Assembly: GCA_003508835.1 (NCBI GenBank)
Contig: PUFA01000003.1
Span: 17,647,501-17,711,500, forward strand
From: Eonycteris spelaea
Taxonomy: Eukaryota; Chordata; Mammalia; Chiroptera; Pteropodidae
Direction of reading: 5' to 3'
DNA length: 64,000 nt
Shown: positions 19,464 through 31,709 of the stretch, in pieces
Numbering within the stretch: the first letter of the stretch is position 1
Layout of the letters: each line of letters opens with the position of its first letter
The notes under the pieces: model-generated
Told to the model about the DNA's origin: nothing
Seen by the model: only the letters and a program-made list of their open reading frames with translations
Database searches by the model: none
Made by a program: the position numbers and the translations under genes

Positions 19464-21225
19464 CGTTTGTACAGTTCTGTTGCCTTCACAACTACAGGAG
19501 GCACCAGGACTATTGTCTTGTCTTTGATTGGTTCTCCCTAGAGCACAACTCTAGGAGTTAAGCAGCAGGGAGTCCAGAGAATGTGAGGAAAAGGGCTGGA
19601 AGAGATGCTGAAGCCAGGTTCTGAAGGCTTTCGGATGCTCTGGTAGTTTGGACTTGCTCCTTGAGCCATTGAAAGCTCTCTGGGGAGAATTCTGTTTCAA
19701 TAACTTACTCTGGCAGCCGATGACACAGGGGTGAACCTAAGGGTCTGAGGCCAGGGAGGAGGCCATGGCAGGCTTCCAGGGGTGACAGAAGCTCCAACCA
19801 GCGGTCTGAGGGATGGGAAAGAAGGCTGCACGGGAAGCCTTATCATAAGAGGAAGTAAGCAGAGCTAGTCGATGCGGAGGGGCGAGAGCAGGGTGGTCTG
19901 GAGACAGTGAAGACAGACAGGGAGGCTGGGAGGCACAGTTCGTTTTCGGGAGAGATGGATTCAATGTGTAGATAAACAGAGCGAGTTTGAGATGCTGAGA
20001 GTGACAGAGGGATTGCGGGCACTGTCCTGGAATTTGCAACTTCTAGCACTTGGTTGGGGTAGGAAATTAACTTCAATAATAAAAATTCCTCATATTTACA
20101 TGGCACCCCTCAAAAACTCGCCCTGCCTGGAAGCCTCTTGCTTATTCAGTTATGCACATCTATCTTTAGTTACTCAGCGACCTCTCATACAGCACGGAGC
20201 ACCCTGGGAGCTCTGCCACACTGTGCCCCCATGTCTCAGTTTGAACTACTTTGATCAAATTCACCCTTCTTGAGAAGAGAGACCCCCAAGGCAGGCGAGT
20301 GCCAGGAGTATCACCTGCACAGGTTTGCAAAAAGTTTGTCCCTATGCGTGGGAGAAGGAGGAGTCCAACGGAAGAGTAGGGGGATGTGGGAACTGCAGAC
20401 AAGGGCAGGGGGTGAAAAATAGGGCATGGGCTCTGACCTCAGGACTGGTTCTGTCTGTAGAGAGCTGATTTTCTCCGATTTAAAGTTTTTCTCTTTCGTT
20501 ATTTTATTTCCTCCTTGACACAGCCTGTGGGAAGCTAACTGGGGACCAGAGGAGGAAACTGAGGCCAAGGGTGTGGAAAGCCTTTGCCCATCCCCCAGAA
20601 GTAGGTGCAGATGCCAGGTGACTGGACTCCAGGTGGGCTCCCTGCACTGCCTGCCAGGCCCGTGCGCTGTTAGGGACCCTAGACAAGAGACAAGACAAGA
20701 AGTGGGAAGGTATCCCCACTTCTCCTCCGTGACTAGGGGTAGCAAATGGAAAGAGAGGCTCCTCATCTGCGTTGGGAGAGGCCTCTGTCCAGCTCAGGGC
20801 CTGCCGTGTTGTGAGGCGGTCTGAGCCCCTAGCGCTGAGCCCCGCTGCCTGCCAGAAGGGGCCTCGGAGAGACAGAGAAGGTGCACAGTGGACCAGAGAA
20901 ACCTCAGAGTAGGAAATGAACAAGGGGCCAGAACCAGGGTGGGGAGTCCTGTAACCTGCAGACACCAGCTCAGAGGAGGCCTGGCTGGCTCGCTGAGAGG
21001 CACTCCGTGCTCTGATTGGCACAGAAATAGTCCCCATGTTACCTTCCGAGGACTTTGGTTCCCAAGTCAGGAGCATGTCTTCCATCTTTTCTCAGGTCAT
21101 CTCGATGCCTTCACAAATGATATCTATATTATATCATGGAAGCATAGAATCACACTGTGGAGAGTTTAGAAAAGAGATCAAAGGAAAAACAATCTCAGGA
21201 GTCTACCCCTCTGTGATCGTGTTAG
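19464..21225. other. Intron, scattered ancient-repeat fragments, no gene seen
   Basis: MIR-like words occur at about 19030-19150 just before this and at 20520-20610 ('gaggaggaaactgaggcc'). The 193-codon antisense frame at 20504-21085 has no recognisable domain. Confidence 0.4.
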
Positions 21226-21227
21226 TG

Positions 21228-21420
21228 AAAGTTTTCCACATTTTGGTTTATACATATATATACATGTAGAGCTGTGACACAGTAATACACAATTTTACAT
21301 GCTCCATTTTTTAAATTTAACATTATAGCACGAGCCTTTTCATGTATTGCTACATCGTCTTCACAAGCATCACTTTTAATGGCTGCATAATATTCTGTCT
21401 GAATGGTGGCTCTGCACTCA
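21228..21420 (-). mobile_element. Antisense L1 3'-part relic
   Basis: 'gagccttttcatgtattg', 'cttcacaagcatcac' and 'taatggctgcataatattc' are the reverse-orientation words of an L1 3' region, diverged and partial. Confidence 0.55.
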
Positions 21421-21654
21421 GGCTCAGTGGCCTTCGATGTACTCAAACGGCCCTGGGTTACAGGGCCGCTCCATGCTGGTCTGCCCACCACCTCCCTTGG
21501 GCTGCTGTTTGAGAAGAGGCGGGAGGAGCTTAGTGAAATGGATCTGACAGCACCCATGCCTCCCTGACCATCAGCCCCTTCCATCAACAGGCTCAAGTAG
21601 GTAGAGGAGAGGGCAGATAAGAGAGGGCCTGGGGAAGGAGGGGATTTGGATAAA

Positions 21655-21850
21655 CTATTCTGAGATCTGGGTTCTGGTCTTTGTTCTGCCGCAAACTTCC
21701 ACTGTGATACTGAGCAAGTCGACCTCCTCCACTGGGTCTCATTCCCCATCAGCAAAGTGGGTATGATAGGCCCATTGTTTCTGCCTCATAGGACTTGTCA
21801 CGTGAAGTAACACATGAAACAAAGCAAAAACCAAAGGAACGGTAACAGTA
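21655..21850 (+). repeat. MIR
   Basis: In order: 'gatctgggttctggtc', 'gccgcaaacttccactgtg', 'actgagcaagtcgacct', 'ggtctcattccccatcagc' and 'cagcaaagtgggtatgatag'. It is nearly complete but strongly diverged. Confidence 0.7.
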
Positions 21851-21884
21851 ACGACTCCCATTAGTCACAGTGGCAGATCTTAGG

Positions 21885-21990
21885 CAGGCTACGCAGTACA
21901 GTGGGGATGGTCCAGGCTTTGAGTCCCACTCTGCCAGCAACCACCCATGTGACATGTTGGCCGAGTCTGACTGCTCTGTGTTTGCCACTT
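21885..21990 (+). repeat. MIR 5' part
   Basis: 'gtacagtggggatggtccag', 'ctttgagtcccactctgcca' and 'catgtgacatgttggccgag' follow the tRNA-like part of MIR. It lies directly after another MIR. Confidence 0.65.
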
Positions 21991-21999
21991 CCTATCTGC

Positions 22000-23888
22000 C
22001 AAGGGAGATAATTGGCCTAATTGCCCCCTCCTGCTCTAAAAAGCTGTGATTTCCTCTTGATGGGAATAACTTACATTTCCACCCTTTTTGCCTACCACCC
22101 CCCATCCTCCCCCTGCAGCAGCCTCCTGCTCTTTAGAGCTCAATAGTTAGGCACGTGCCCTTCCACTGGCCGGTGCCTGTGCTATAGGAGGGAAGGGGAG
22201 CCACGGTTATTCCTGGTGGCTCGAGCCAGGGCACTGAGCACAGCCCCATGGGGATCCCGAGCTTAGGGTGGTCCTGCTTCCTGGCCCTGCTGCTCTTGTT
22301 CAGCCTCTGAGCAAGAAGGCCCCTGGGCATCTTTGCTTCCCAATGCCGCCTTTCACTGTAGGGACAGGGGAGACAGCCCTCCAGGAAGTTATCCAGGAGG
22401 TGGCTTGTCCCATCGCAAGGCTCAGCTGCTCCCCCATGGTGGCGGTGGCTGTGCAGCGCTGGCCTCCTGAGCCTGGGAGAGGAAGTGGTGGCTGCTGACT
22501 CAGCACCAGCCTGAGGGTGGAGAGGGGGTGGAGGAGCTCTCAGGCTGGGAGGAAGTGAGAATTCAGCCAACACCTGTCTCAAGGAAGGGCAGGAAGCTTT
22601 GGAACAGCTGCCGCTCCCCCTCTGGGGCTGCGAGTGGGAGGGAAGGGGGCGGAGGTGCTCTCTAGCCTTTTCTTCCCCCAGCCAGCTTGCTTAGCTCTGG
22701 CTCTGCCCGCTGCAGCTGCCAGGGCCTCCGTGCCACCCCCTCCCCACCGCTCAGGGGCCCAGGCAGTGCTGCCTGCCCCCAGGACCACCGCGCTCCTGGA
22801 ACAATTGGTCCTACTCCAAAATTATAGGCACTAATGGGTTAATGTGCCCCCACCCCAGAGCCAGGGACACTGGTTTTCCTTACGCCCAAGGGTGGTCCTT
22901 TCTGTGGGGCCACCAGCCTCCATGGCATTCCTGGAGGGAGAGCTGGAGGGCACCGCAGGGGAGGCCCTGCCCCCTCCCACCTTCCGACCCCCAACCTCTG
23001 AGGCTTGGCCCTGCTGAACGCAGCTGAGAAGTCTGCCTGGGGAAGGTGAGGTGGTGACTGGGGACGACAGCAGCTCGCTGCACTGCCAGTTACCCCAAGG
23101 CTCAATAGTGTGTGTGCCCCGCTTGGTGCTGAGGGACAGAAGCAAAAGAGGCAGCTGGATAGAGCCTGGTTTGGTCGTTCGCCCGGGCCCCTTTCGACAC
23201 CGGGGTAGGTGGGCCCTGGCCTTTGGCCTCCCTTCAGTGGACTCGTTCACCAGGGCATAGGTGGAGGTCAAGCCTGAGGAGGGGCTCAGTCAGCCAGTCT
23301 GAGGGAAGCTGGGCCTGGGAGGCAGCTCTTGCCTGTCTTCCTTTGGCCAAAGGGATACTGAGGCTGCCCCAGGCAGAGGTGCCCAGGAGGCAGGGCTGTC
23401 ATGGCCCCAGGAAGGGCAGCAAGGGGCATGGGAGGGAGCTTGGGCCCCACCGGGATGGAGGAATCCACTCCCTCCCCAGCAGGAGGAATGGGACTGCAGG
23501 AGGGATGAGAGAAAGAGAGGTCAAGTGGGGTGAAGGGAGCGACAGTCAACCTGCCCTCACCTGGCAGGTGAGCTTGGAGCGAGATGGGAAAGGTAGAGAG
23601 GGGAAGCCCCAACATGAACTTGGGGCGACGTTTTCCTGTTCTATCCCCATCCCATCCCGAAAGGGTCCCTGATAAGCTTCCCCCGGAGAGAGGTGGAAGA
23701 AAGGAGGAGCAAGAAGGTTGGGACGGTGGGCCGAGACCATCACAGGCGGCTGTGCGTCACCGCCCACTGCCTCCTCAGGCACCACCGGCTCCTGGCGCTC
23801 ACTGAGTGAGTCCGCGGTACCTGCAGAGTCCTGCCTTGTGCTCATCAGTGGTGGGTGGGCCTGGCCTTCCCTCTGGGAACATCCAGAA
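22000..23888. other. Intron, GC-rich and unique, no gene seen
   Basis: Composition gives many overlapping frames on both strands (for example 22133-22582 minus and 23223-23672 plus). None has a recognisable protein, splice pattern or CpG-island-like CpG density. Confidence 0.45.
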
Positions 23889-23942
23889 GAGAGCGGAGAG
23901 TAGACAGGTGTGCAAGAGAGCGGAGAGTAGACAGGTGTGCAA
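23889..23942 (+). repeat. Perfect 27-base tandem duplication
   Basis: Bases 23889-23915 and 23916-23942 are identical, beginning 'agagagcggagagtag'. Lack of divergence implies a recent event. Confidence 0.9.
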
Positions 23943-24664
23943 CAGTGAGAAGAACCCTTGGCTCAGGGTCTTGCCACACCACAGGATAAACAGCAGCGTT
24001 TCCGGTTTTACTGCTAAATTTGGGGGAAAGGAGATTTTTATATATATGTATATATATTAAATGAAACGAGGAACTCTTATGTCTCCAGTTGCAAAATCCG
24101 CATGAACTTTTGAGTGAAAACACTGAACTCTGATGACATATTTTATGCGGGCAAGCCAGGCCAGGCCAGGCTCCCAAGGCTGGGGGTCTGGAGTCATTTC
24201 ACACCCCTTTGACATTTGGGGGCTTCTGGGTGGTGCCATGTCTCCTCTTCACAGAACTGGAAACCCAAGACTGTCCAGTGGCCGAGTCACAAAGCCAGCT
24301 CCCAAGAGCCTCCCGGGACCCGGTCTGTTGGTTCTGAGGGCCAGTGCTCTTCCAGGGTCTTGACTCAAGGCCAGTTGGAAGCAGTCTGCTTTCCAGCAGC
24401 CCCAGCAAGTATGGTCAGGGGCACTTTCTGGGTGAGGCTGAAGACGGCATGGGGCTTAAGCAGGCAGAGGGAGAAGGGGTGGCATTTCCATATGGTGGCT
24501 GGTCCATATGTGTTCTTAGTCTGGAGAACCAGGGCTAGGACTGGGAGCCAGGGTCCCAGGGGGGCAGCCGGGGGCTGGAGGTGAACGCATGAACTGGCGT
24601 GTGAGGGAGGACTTCTTCTGGAGAATGCTCAGCAGGGGCTGCTCCTGGTGCTCTAAGGATTCTC

Positions 24665-24838
24665 TCTCTCTCTCTTTTTATTTTATCATGATAAAATATA
24701 TTTAGCGTGTATTTTAGCCATTTTATAAAATCTGCCATAGTGTACATTTCAGCGGCATTAAGTACATTCACAATGTTGTGCCACCATCACCACTCTCTAC
24801 TTCTGAAATGTTTTCACTTCCCAAATAGAAACTCAGGG
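24665..24838 (-). mobile_element. Antisense L1 relic
   Basis: 'tattttagccattttataaa', 'gcattaagtacattcacaat', 'gttgtgccaccatcaccact' and 'cacttcccaaatagaaactc' are typical reverse-strand L1 3' words. A related copy is at 47085-47430. Confidence 0.75.
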
Positions 24839-24904
24839 CCCTGACTTTGGGGTCTGCACTTCCTGGGGCTCCTCGGAGCTGGTTGGGGGAGACTTACGTG
24901 GTAG

Positions 24905-25110
24905 CCAGGATTGCACAGATTTGGGCATCAGGCAGTCTTGGGTTCAACTCCTGGCCTTACCACCTATGAGCTGGGTGATATTGGACCTCTCTGAGCCTCA
25001 GTGTCTTCTTCGGAAAAAATGAAGGTAATTGTTATTAGTACCGGTGTCATGGGAAGGTGAGGAATGAAAGAGAGTCATGATGCATACAAGTATGAGGCAC
25101 ACAAAACCCT
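24905..25110 (+). repeat. MIR
   Basis: 'cagtcttgggttcaactcct', 'ggccttaccacctatgagct', 'ctctctgagcctcagtgtct' and 'taattgttattagtaccgg' give the whole MIR order with a preserved B-box-like word. Confidence 0.8.
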
Positions 25111-26265
25111 GGGGGGTGCTTAGCAAGAGTTGGCCACTCCCAACTCCCCTCGCCCCCTCCGAACACACAGCCCTGTTTGCTTGGGTCTGGAACGGTCCGA
25201 GGGGTCCTACGGGAGTGTAAAGGGGACAGACAGGAAAGGGCCGGACATGTTCTAGCTTCATTGCATGAGCAGTTACTGAGAATCTATTTGAGACTGTGGG
25301 CAAGCGAGGCACAGACAGTTCGTTTCTGAGTCACAGCCTAGCTGGGGAGACCCCTGAGCACCCACATGGGCGGAGAATGCACAGACTGAGCTAGGCTGTG
25401 GTGATGCTGGCCAGAACGTGCGGTCCAGCCTGGAGGCAGCTGGCCAGGGATGGTGCACAGGCTGGGGAGAGATGACGAGGGCTGGAGAAGTCACGAGGGC
25501 CTCCCAGTGGGCGGAACTGGAGCTGTACCCCAGGAGGGAGCTCTGTAGTTCTATGCCTGGGGGAGCTATCAGGTCCGCTCGCGCCCCACTGCCCTAGCCC
25601 CCTCTCTAATGCAGGCCCACATCTGATCCAAGAGGTGAATGTTCAGAGTCCTGTTGTCACCTTGTCTGATTTTTCTTTCTTTCTGGAGCATCAGGCCCTC
25701 TCATTTCATTGTCATCCCACCATTCCAGTCCCCTTCCTCCCCGCCGTCCCCCCTTGCCCTGACCATTTCCCCTGGACTTCTCTGTCTCCTCTCCCACCCC
25801 TCTGCCCAGCTGGACTCAGTGCTCCCATGCATGGGTCCACGTGCTGTCCCTTGGGAGAGCTGTGCAGAGGGTGAGGCTGGCAGAGGGGCTCCGTGACCTC
25901 CCTCTGAAGTGGGCATCCCCCTCCAGGGCGTTGGTTCTGCTCTCTCCGGAATGGGATACACAGTCTTACCTGCCAGGCTGTGTGAGGATCAGATGAGGCT
26001 GCAGATGTAGTGTGCCCACCGTGACACCTGAGCACGGGCCACTCTTACTGTGCCTGGCTCTGTACTAAGGAGTTTCTGCATGCAGAACCCCTACCTGCTC
26101 CTAGGAGGCACTTTGAATTTGGTAAGGGGAAGCAAAGGGGGAGGGGAACTACTTCTCTGTCTCTGCAGTCTCACCTGCAAAATGCAACAATCCTGGTAAC
26201 ACCCCCCCCACTCCCGGCCCCCACAAGGTTATAACGAGGCTTGAATTTGATCATGGATTTGTTTA
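25111..26265. other. Intron, MIR fragments, no gene seen
   Basis: A MIR-like segment is likely at 25890-26030 ('gggatacacagtcttacctg') and another at about 26040-26250. Nothing else is recognisable. Confidence 0.4.
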
Positions 26266-26269
26266 GCTT

Positions 26270-26700
26270 ATCTAACCGATGTTCACTGGCCATCTACACT
26301 GGACCAGACGCTGTGCCCAGCTCTGGAAACATGGGGATAATGACTATAGCAGCAAACTTCGCTGTCATGCTTGCTCTGTCCCAGGCACTCTCTTAAGGAC
26401 TTTACCTGCCCTAAAGAGACTCAGTCTGGTGGGAAATAGACAGGCAAATAATTGAAAAGTATAGTCCAAGGTGTGTGTTGGGTGCTCTCCCAGCATGGGG
26501 GAGCCATCCTGGGGAAGGCGATGCCTGAAGCAATGATGCTGAGCTGAGCCTTCAAGAATGCATGGTTCTGACCAGGTGAAGCCAGGGTGTTTGTTGTAGG
26601 CAGAGGGGCTGCAAGGACGTCAGGTGGGCTGAGAAGCAGAGTACCGGAGAAGGGGCATGGCGAGGAAGCAAATGACCTATGGGGGAGCTGGGGCTTTATC
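26270..26700 (+). repeat. Ancient interspersed repeat, 'growth/accumulation' type
   Basis: Words 'ttcactggccatctacactg', 'gaccagacgctgtgcccag', 'aaacatggggataatgact', 'gagactcagtctggtggg', 'aaatagacaggcaaataatt' and 'gctgagctgagccttcaag' follow a common old mammalian repeat. Similar segments occur at 36410-36720 and 49435-50000. I cannot name the family. Confidence 0.5.
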
Positions 26701-26887
26701 GATCTTCACTGTCAGCATAGTGATGTTGCCTGTTGATCAGTATTGCTGCTGGTTGATTGGCGTTTGTCAGGAACAAAGTGTGTACGATCTACCCAGAACT
26801 CTGAATGTGCTGAGCTGAGCGCTAAGGTGGAGACCTAGAAAACGAGGCTGGAGACTTGAAAGACTCCTGCGAAACAATGATGAGGCA

Positions 26888-26888
<1 letters not shown>

Positions 26889-26926
<38 letters not shown>

Positions 26927-26965
26927 TAATAATAACAACAACAACAACAATAATAATAATAATAA
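26889..26965 (+). repeat. (AAT)n/(AAC)n microsatellite
   Basis: About 13 AAT units, then mixed AAC and AAT units, then AAT again. Antisense frames across it read as poly-leucine or poly-isoleucine and are artefacts. Confidence 0.95.
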
Positions 26966-27325
26966 CGTTATCGCGGCCCACTGCTGAAGGGGCCGGGAGG
27001 AGCTCTGAGACAGGGAAGAGCAAGGGCATGTGGCATCTGGGAGACCTGGGATGTGGGACTTGAGCTGACTCTTAAAGTAAGGCCCTGGGACAGCATTTTC
27101 CACACCGTCCAACCAAACGCCAGGGCCCCCTTAAGCTGTTAAAACTTGTTTCTGCCAAAGAGTTACATGTTCTAACAACTTGGAGAATGCTACACACTAT
27201 ACCCCTGCTTTGAAGAGTCCCCTGATTCATATTAGCATGTTAAAGACTATGATAACTCCCGCAATAAAACAAGCCCTTTGCTTCTTCTTCAGTAGCATTT
27301 TTCCAAGCTATCTGAGCACAGAACT

Positions 27326-27390
27326 CCCTCCTTCCTTCCCTCCTTCCCGCCTTCCCTCCTTCTCTCTCTCTCCCTCTCTCCCTCTCTCTG
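27326..27390 (+). repeat. (CCTT)n/(TCTC)n pyrimidine tract
   Basis: Pure C/T sequence of about 65 bases. Confidence 0.9.
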
Positions 27391-27399
27391 ACTCCTAGA

Positions 27400-28730
27400 A
27401 GCATGCCTTGAACTTGGTGCATGGGGCATAGTTTTGGAAATCCTGCTTGGGAACTGGGTCATCTAGCTCAAGATGGCCAAAAGCAATTCCTTTATCCTGA
27501 GAGGAAGTGGCGACAGAGAGGAAGGCCATGAAAAGTGGCTCATTAGTTAGCGACTACTTGTCTCCAAGAACCCCCCAACCCCAGTTCCTCCCAGGGGTGC
27601 CATCCATCCTTACTCCAGAGAAGACTCTAAGATCAGAGGTCATTGGTGAGCTGGCCACTCATTCCCAGTGACACCCTTGCTGGCCAGCCAGGAAAACCTG
27701 GGGAGCCAAGGAGGCCCTGCAGGGAGCGCTCAGCCCCTGGAGGAACTGGCCTTGTACCAGCACCCCACCCCGCTTAGGACTTCCCTCCTTCCTTCTTCTA
27801 TTTATGACCTCGTCCAGATTTTGGGGGTGGGCTTTCTCCCTATCCAGCTGGGAGCCCCCATGGCCCTTAACCCACAGCCACATTTGACACACTGCCCATG
27901 GTCCATGTAGCACTTGATGTTCACAGAACACTGCACCCAGATGCTCACCCCTGAGGCATCCCCACCCCCACACAACCCCCACATAATCCATATTCGTACG
28001 CAGCCCTCACACACTCAGAACTTCAGCAAATACACTCGTGAATCTGTGCTAGATCAGAACACACAGGTGCAAATACGTGGACACACTTAACCACGTGTTG
28101 GTAACACACAGGTACAGGCCATGGTTCCCACACATATCATCTCAGGAGATACAAGGTTAAGGGAGCCAAGCCTGCTGCAGAGCTCGGGCCTCTGGCACAC
28201 AGCTGTCCCTGTCCTCAGGGCTCTGCTGTCTCCACGGGCCCATGTTGGAGAGTAAGTGTCTGTCTGGGCTAATGAGCGGGGTACAGCTGATTTGCCGTTG
28301 TCTCTACCCTAGCCACCCGGTGTTGGATAAAACAAACATTGCAAAGCCCCTTCAGGACCCGATGCTGTCTGGAGGGCTTCATGGAGGAGGTGGGTCTCAA
28401 GCTGGCCTTGGAGGGTGAGGTCCATGTCATCAGAAACTGAGAGAGGGTAGGACACTGAGGTGGGTAGGTGGCCTGAGGGCATGGAGCTCATGAGCTTGGC
28501 TGGTGTCCCCTCAATCCTGAGGACCCTGCAACAGTTGTAGGGACAATTTGGACAGAGATGGAAGAGGAATTGATGGAGCCAGGAAGTGTGCAGCAGCCCT
28601 GCTTGGCTGGGGTTTCCTCCTGCACCCTGGGCAGCAGTCCTGATGCTTGGGAGACTCCTCAACCAGTGCTCAGCTTCTGCACCCAGGCTGCTGGGAGAAT
28701 TAAAGAGATGGAGCAATATTAATGTTGCTG
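27400..28730. other. Intron, no gene seen
   Basis: Unique or unassignable sequence. It includes a CA-rich but not microsatellite section at 27960-28130. Confidence 0.45.
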
Positions 28731-28734
28731 CCCT

Positions 28735-28890
28735 GTTTTATAAAGTGTCCTAACAAGCTGGGGAGCCAGGCATACTCAGTCTTATTTACGGCTGCTATTA
28801 TTTCTCTGACAGCGAGATTAATTTGACAATAGCTGTTTATAAGCTCTTCTATCATCAGATGGGCCCATTACCTGGGAGGAGAGGAGGGCT
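28735..28890. promoter_or_regulatory. Candidate intronic enhancer
   Basis: A non-repeat block with 'agattaatttgacaatagc' (homeodomain plus SOX-type core), 'cttatttacgg', 'cccattacctgg' and 'ggatttaatttg'. It stands between GC-rich flanks. Inference from motifs. Confidence 0.3.
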
Positions 28891-29134
28891 GGATTTAATT
28901 TGTGAACAGAGCGCTGGGTTCTCCTGTTCCCGGAGTGTGTGTGTGGGAATCACAGCCATGAATCACGGAAGGCGACAGCAGTGCTGAGACCAGAGGCCTG
29001 GAGCTCCCTGAGGGAGGGGCGTCCTGCCAGGTGGGCCAGTCTGCAGACCCAGGGAGCTGGGTGGGTACCCACAACCATCCACGCTGGCAGAGAGACTCCC
29101 AGATATCACCTGGCCACGGAGCTTCAACTTCTAA

Positions 29135-29245
29135 GGTCTACCCGAAGTAAGAATCATCTGGAAGTTTGTTAAAGTAGATTCTTCCAGCCCTACAGAGTCA
29201 CTACGTCTGGGAGTGGAGCCTGAGACGTCCCCCGGTCTGTAGTTT
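29135..29245 (+). mobile_element. MER5A-like hAT relic (partial)
   Basis: 'gtaagaatcatctggaagtt', 'tgttaaagtagattcttcc' and 'gggagtggagcctgagac' match the order of the MER5-type non-autonomous hAT element. Confidence 0.6.
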
Positions 29246-29249
29246 TCTC

Positions 29250-30830
29250 AGAGGACATCTGCCCAGTGCACTGCTGCTCGATGAGTCTTGGCCTGTGGCA
29301 GACAGGGGGAGCCATGTCAGGCCTGAAGTGGTTTCCTCTAGGTTCCCCCTGCTCTAAGCACAGCTTTCTCTTTCCTAGATATTGGAAGAAAAAAGGACGG
29401 GAGAAAGGCTGGCAAAAAGCGAGGTTGGGTCTTGAGCAAAATGGTAAAGCTGGGAAGGCTGTCTCCTCCCATCCATGGAGGACTGCCCCTCCCCCCACTC
29501 CAGCATTGCCACCCCTCAGCGGGCTGGGAGTCCCTCCTGCCAAGCAGGAAAGAAACAAGTTCATGAATGCCCCCTTGGGGGCTTTGTAGGCATCATCTCT
29601 CTGTCTTCTTATGTGGGTCTTTGGGTGACCCAATTGGAAGTTAGGAAAACCAAGGCACTGGAAGAGGCAGTTTTAAGTTACATGGCCAGGAAACTGAGGT
29701 CAGGGTTTAAATTCAGCTCACATGTCATCGAGGTCCCTTCTATGACCTGAGGCAGTGTTCCCAACCTCGCTGCAGGGCCCCTCTGTGAATCTGCACGCAG
29801 GCATTGCATCCATCAGCTGACAGCAAAGCTGCCGTGTGTGCTGGGAGGGGGTCCACAGGAATTCGAGGTGTTAAAGGCGTCTTCTTACTCCATCCACCTA
29901 AGCAGCCTTTCCCCAAAGGGCGGGTCTATTTTTCTGGGGGCCTCTGCAGCAGAAGACAATGGACTCTTCTCCACTGGTGGCCTGGCAGACGCTGTCACTG
30001 CAGGTCAGTGGGAGAGTTGGTCATGGGGCAGGAGGGCCTGACTCACACACATAACCCCCATCCTGCCCTGATGGAGGTCAGTGGCCCATGGGCAGTGAGT
30101 GACCTTGTCCCTTGCCTGTCTCTTCATTTCCTGGGCCTCTCCCAGGAGGGGAAGCTTTATGTCTTTTGCCTCCCAGGCCCTGGCCTTTGCTCTCTTCTTG
30201 ACAGCCTTCGCAGGGCTCTGTTGGACACTTTTGAGAATCTTTCAGGCCAAACATTCCCAGTCCCTTCCCTGGGATGCCTTGGGTCCCATCTAGGACATGT
30301 GCCTTGAGGAACTCCAGTTGGTCAAAGCCCACGAGATAGGAAGGAAGCCAGTATGTAAGCCAGGATGGCCTCCCCTCATCGAGCATCCACACGTCCATTA
30401 ATGTGGCCTAAGTTTGCATCAGATGTTTTTGGCACACTTCATCCTGCCATAAAGGTGAATTCACGGGGACCAGAACTCTCGAATATGATACCACTTGCTG
30501 TGAAGATGCTTCTGTCCTTGCCGAGTAGAGCTGACTTATTGGGTAGGGTTTCAGTTTGGCTCTGGTGACAGTGACTCAAAATAAAGTTAGCTTACAGGGA
30601 ATGCCAACTCTCTTGGAACAACCTAGAGTTAGTGGCCCTGGGCAGGCACGCAGGCAGGTATTGATGTTAATTAAGGACTCAGGTGCCTCCTCTCTTGTTG
30701 CTCCACCTTCCCTAGGGTGTGGCCCTTTCCTGCATGGTCCAGGACAGTTTATCTCATGTCTACATTACAGGCAGCAGGGTGGAGGAAGAAGGGGAAGGGC
30801 AGGAAGAGCATGACACAATGATGCACAAGT
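29250..30830. other. Intron, no gene seen
   Basis: A 167-codon frame at 29804-30307 and its neighbours have no recognisable homology. Confidence 0.4.
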
Positions 30831-30834
30831 CATT

Positions 30835-31010
30835 CCTACACACATCCCATTGACCGGAACTAGGTCATATGACCATGTGTGGCTGTAGAGGAGGCTGGAA
30901 AACGTAGGCTTTATTCTGAAAGGACATGTGCCCTGCTAAATTCGGGGCTTTCATTACCACAGAAGGGGAGAACAGATATTGGGAAACAGTCGTCATCTTT
31001 GCCTCAGTTG
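30835..31010 (+). repeat. Interspersed repeat, family not assigned (copy 2 of 3)
   Basis: 'cacatcccattgaccggaac', 'taggtcatatgaccatgtg', 'ggaggctggaaaacgtaggc' and 'gaacagatattgggaaacag' parallel the copies near 4850-4990 and 37150-37260. Confidence 0.5.
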
Positions 31011-31354
31011 CTTCTTAAGACTCATACGTCAGGCCTTATACTGATCCTGGGTAAAGATTGTCATGTGTCTGCCCCTCTCAGTATAGTGTCGTGGTGGGTG
31101 AGTTCTAGCATGCCCTCCATGGCTTCATAATAGGTAAGGACAGAGCCCCAAGGCAAAAAGTGAGAAGCCAACAGCCACCCTACGAGTGGGTGTCTAACCT
31201 CTGACCTATACTGATGAGATGTGTTCATTCATTGAGGTACAAATTCTTATTGTTCTAGTGACTAGCTCTCTTTTCCCAAAGCACATAGTAGGATGTTAGA
31301 GCTAAGGATGAGGTGACAACTGTAAGTGCCCAGCCCAGGGTATGATGTACATAG

Positions 31355-31510
31355 TAGACCCTCAGCAAAAGCTGTGTGTCCTTGGGCAAGATATTCCACC
31401 TATTGGTGCTTCAGGTTCTCATCTGAGAAACGGGGATATAATCGTGACCCGCCCTGTGGGTTGCTGGGGAGGTTTAGTGTGAATCTAGAGGCAGCACCTG
31501 GTGCAATGTC
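31355..31510 (+). repeat. MIR 3' two-thirds
   Basis: 'tccttgggcaagatattcca', 'cttcaggttctcatctgag' and 'aaacggggatataatcgtg' are MIR core words. Confidence 0.75.
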
Positions 31511-31544
31511 TGGAGCAGGGAATGTGAGCTGCCAGGAAGGCAGG

Positions 31545-31705
31545 ATGGCCTGGGGGGTCAAGAGCATAGGCTCCGAGTCAGGCTTCAGGGTGAGCATGAG
31601 GCTCTGTAACCTCCTGAGAGGTTGTTGTGAGAATTAAATGGGATGCATACAGCTTTCAATACAGGTGCCTGGCAAGCAGTGGGCACTCAATGAATACTAG
31701 TTTGC
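31545..31705 (+). repeat. MIR with preserved 3' end
   Basis: 'caagagcataggctccgag', 'gttgttgtgagaattaaatg', 'aggtgcctggcaagcagtg' and 'ggcactcaatgaatactag' span a MIR from head to tail, placed directly after another MIR. Confidence 0.75.
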
Positions 31706-31709
31706 TCCC

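Noticed and set aside
26822..27112. Poly-leucine membrane protein frame
   Set aside because: The leucine run is the antisense translation of (AAT/AAC)n.
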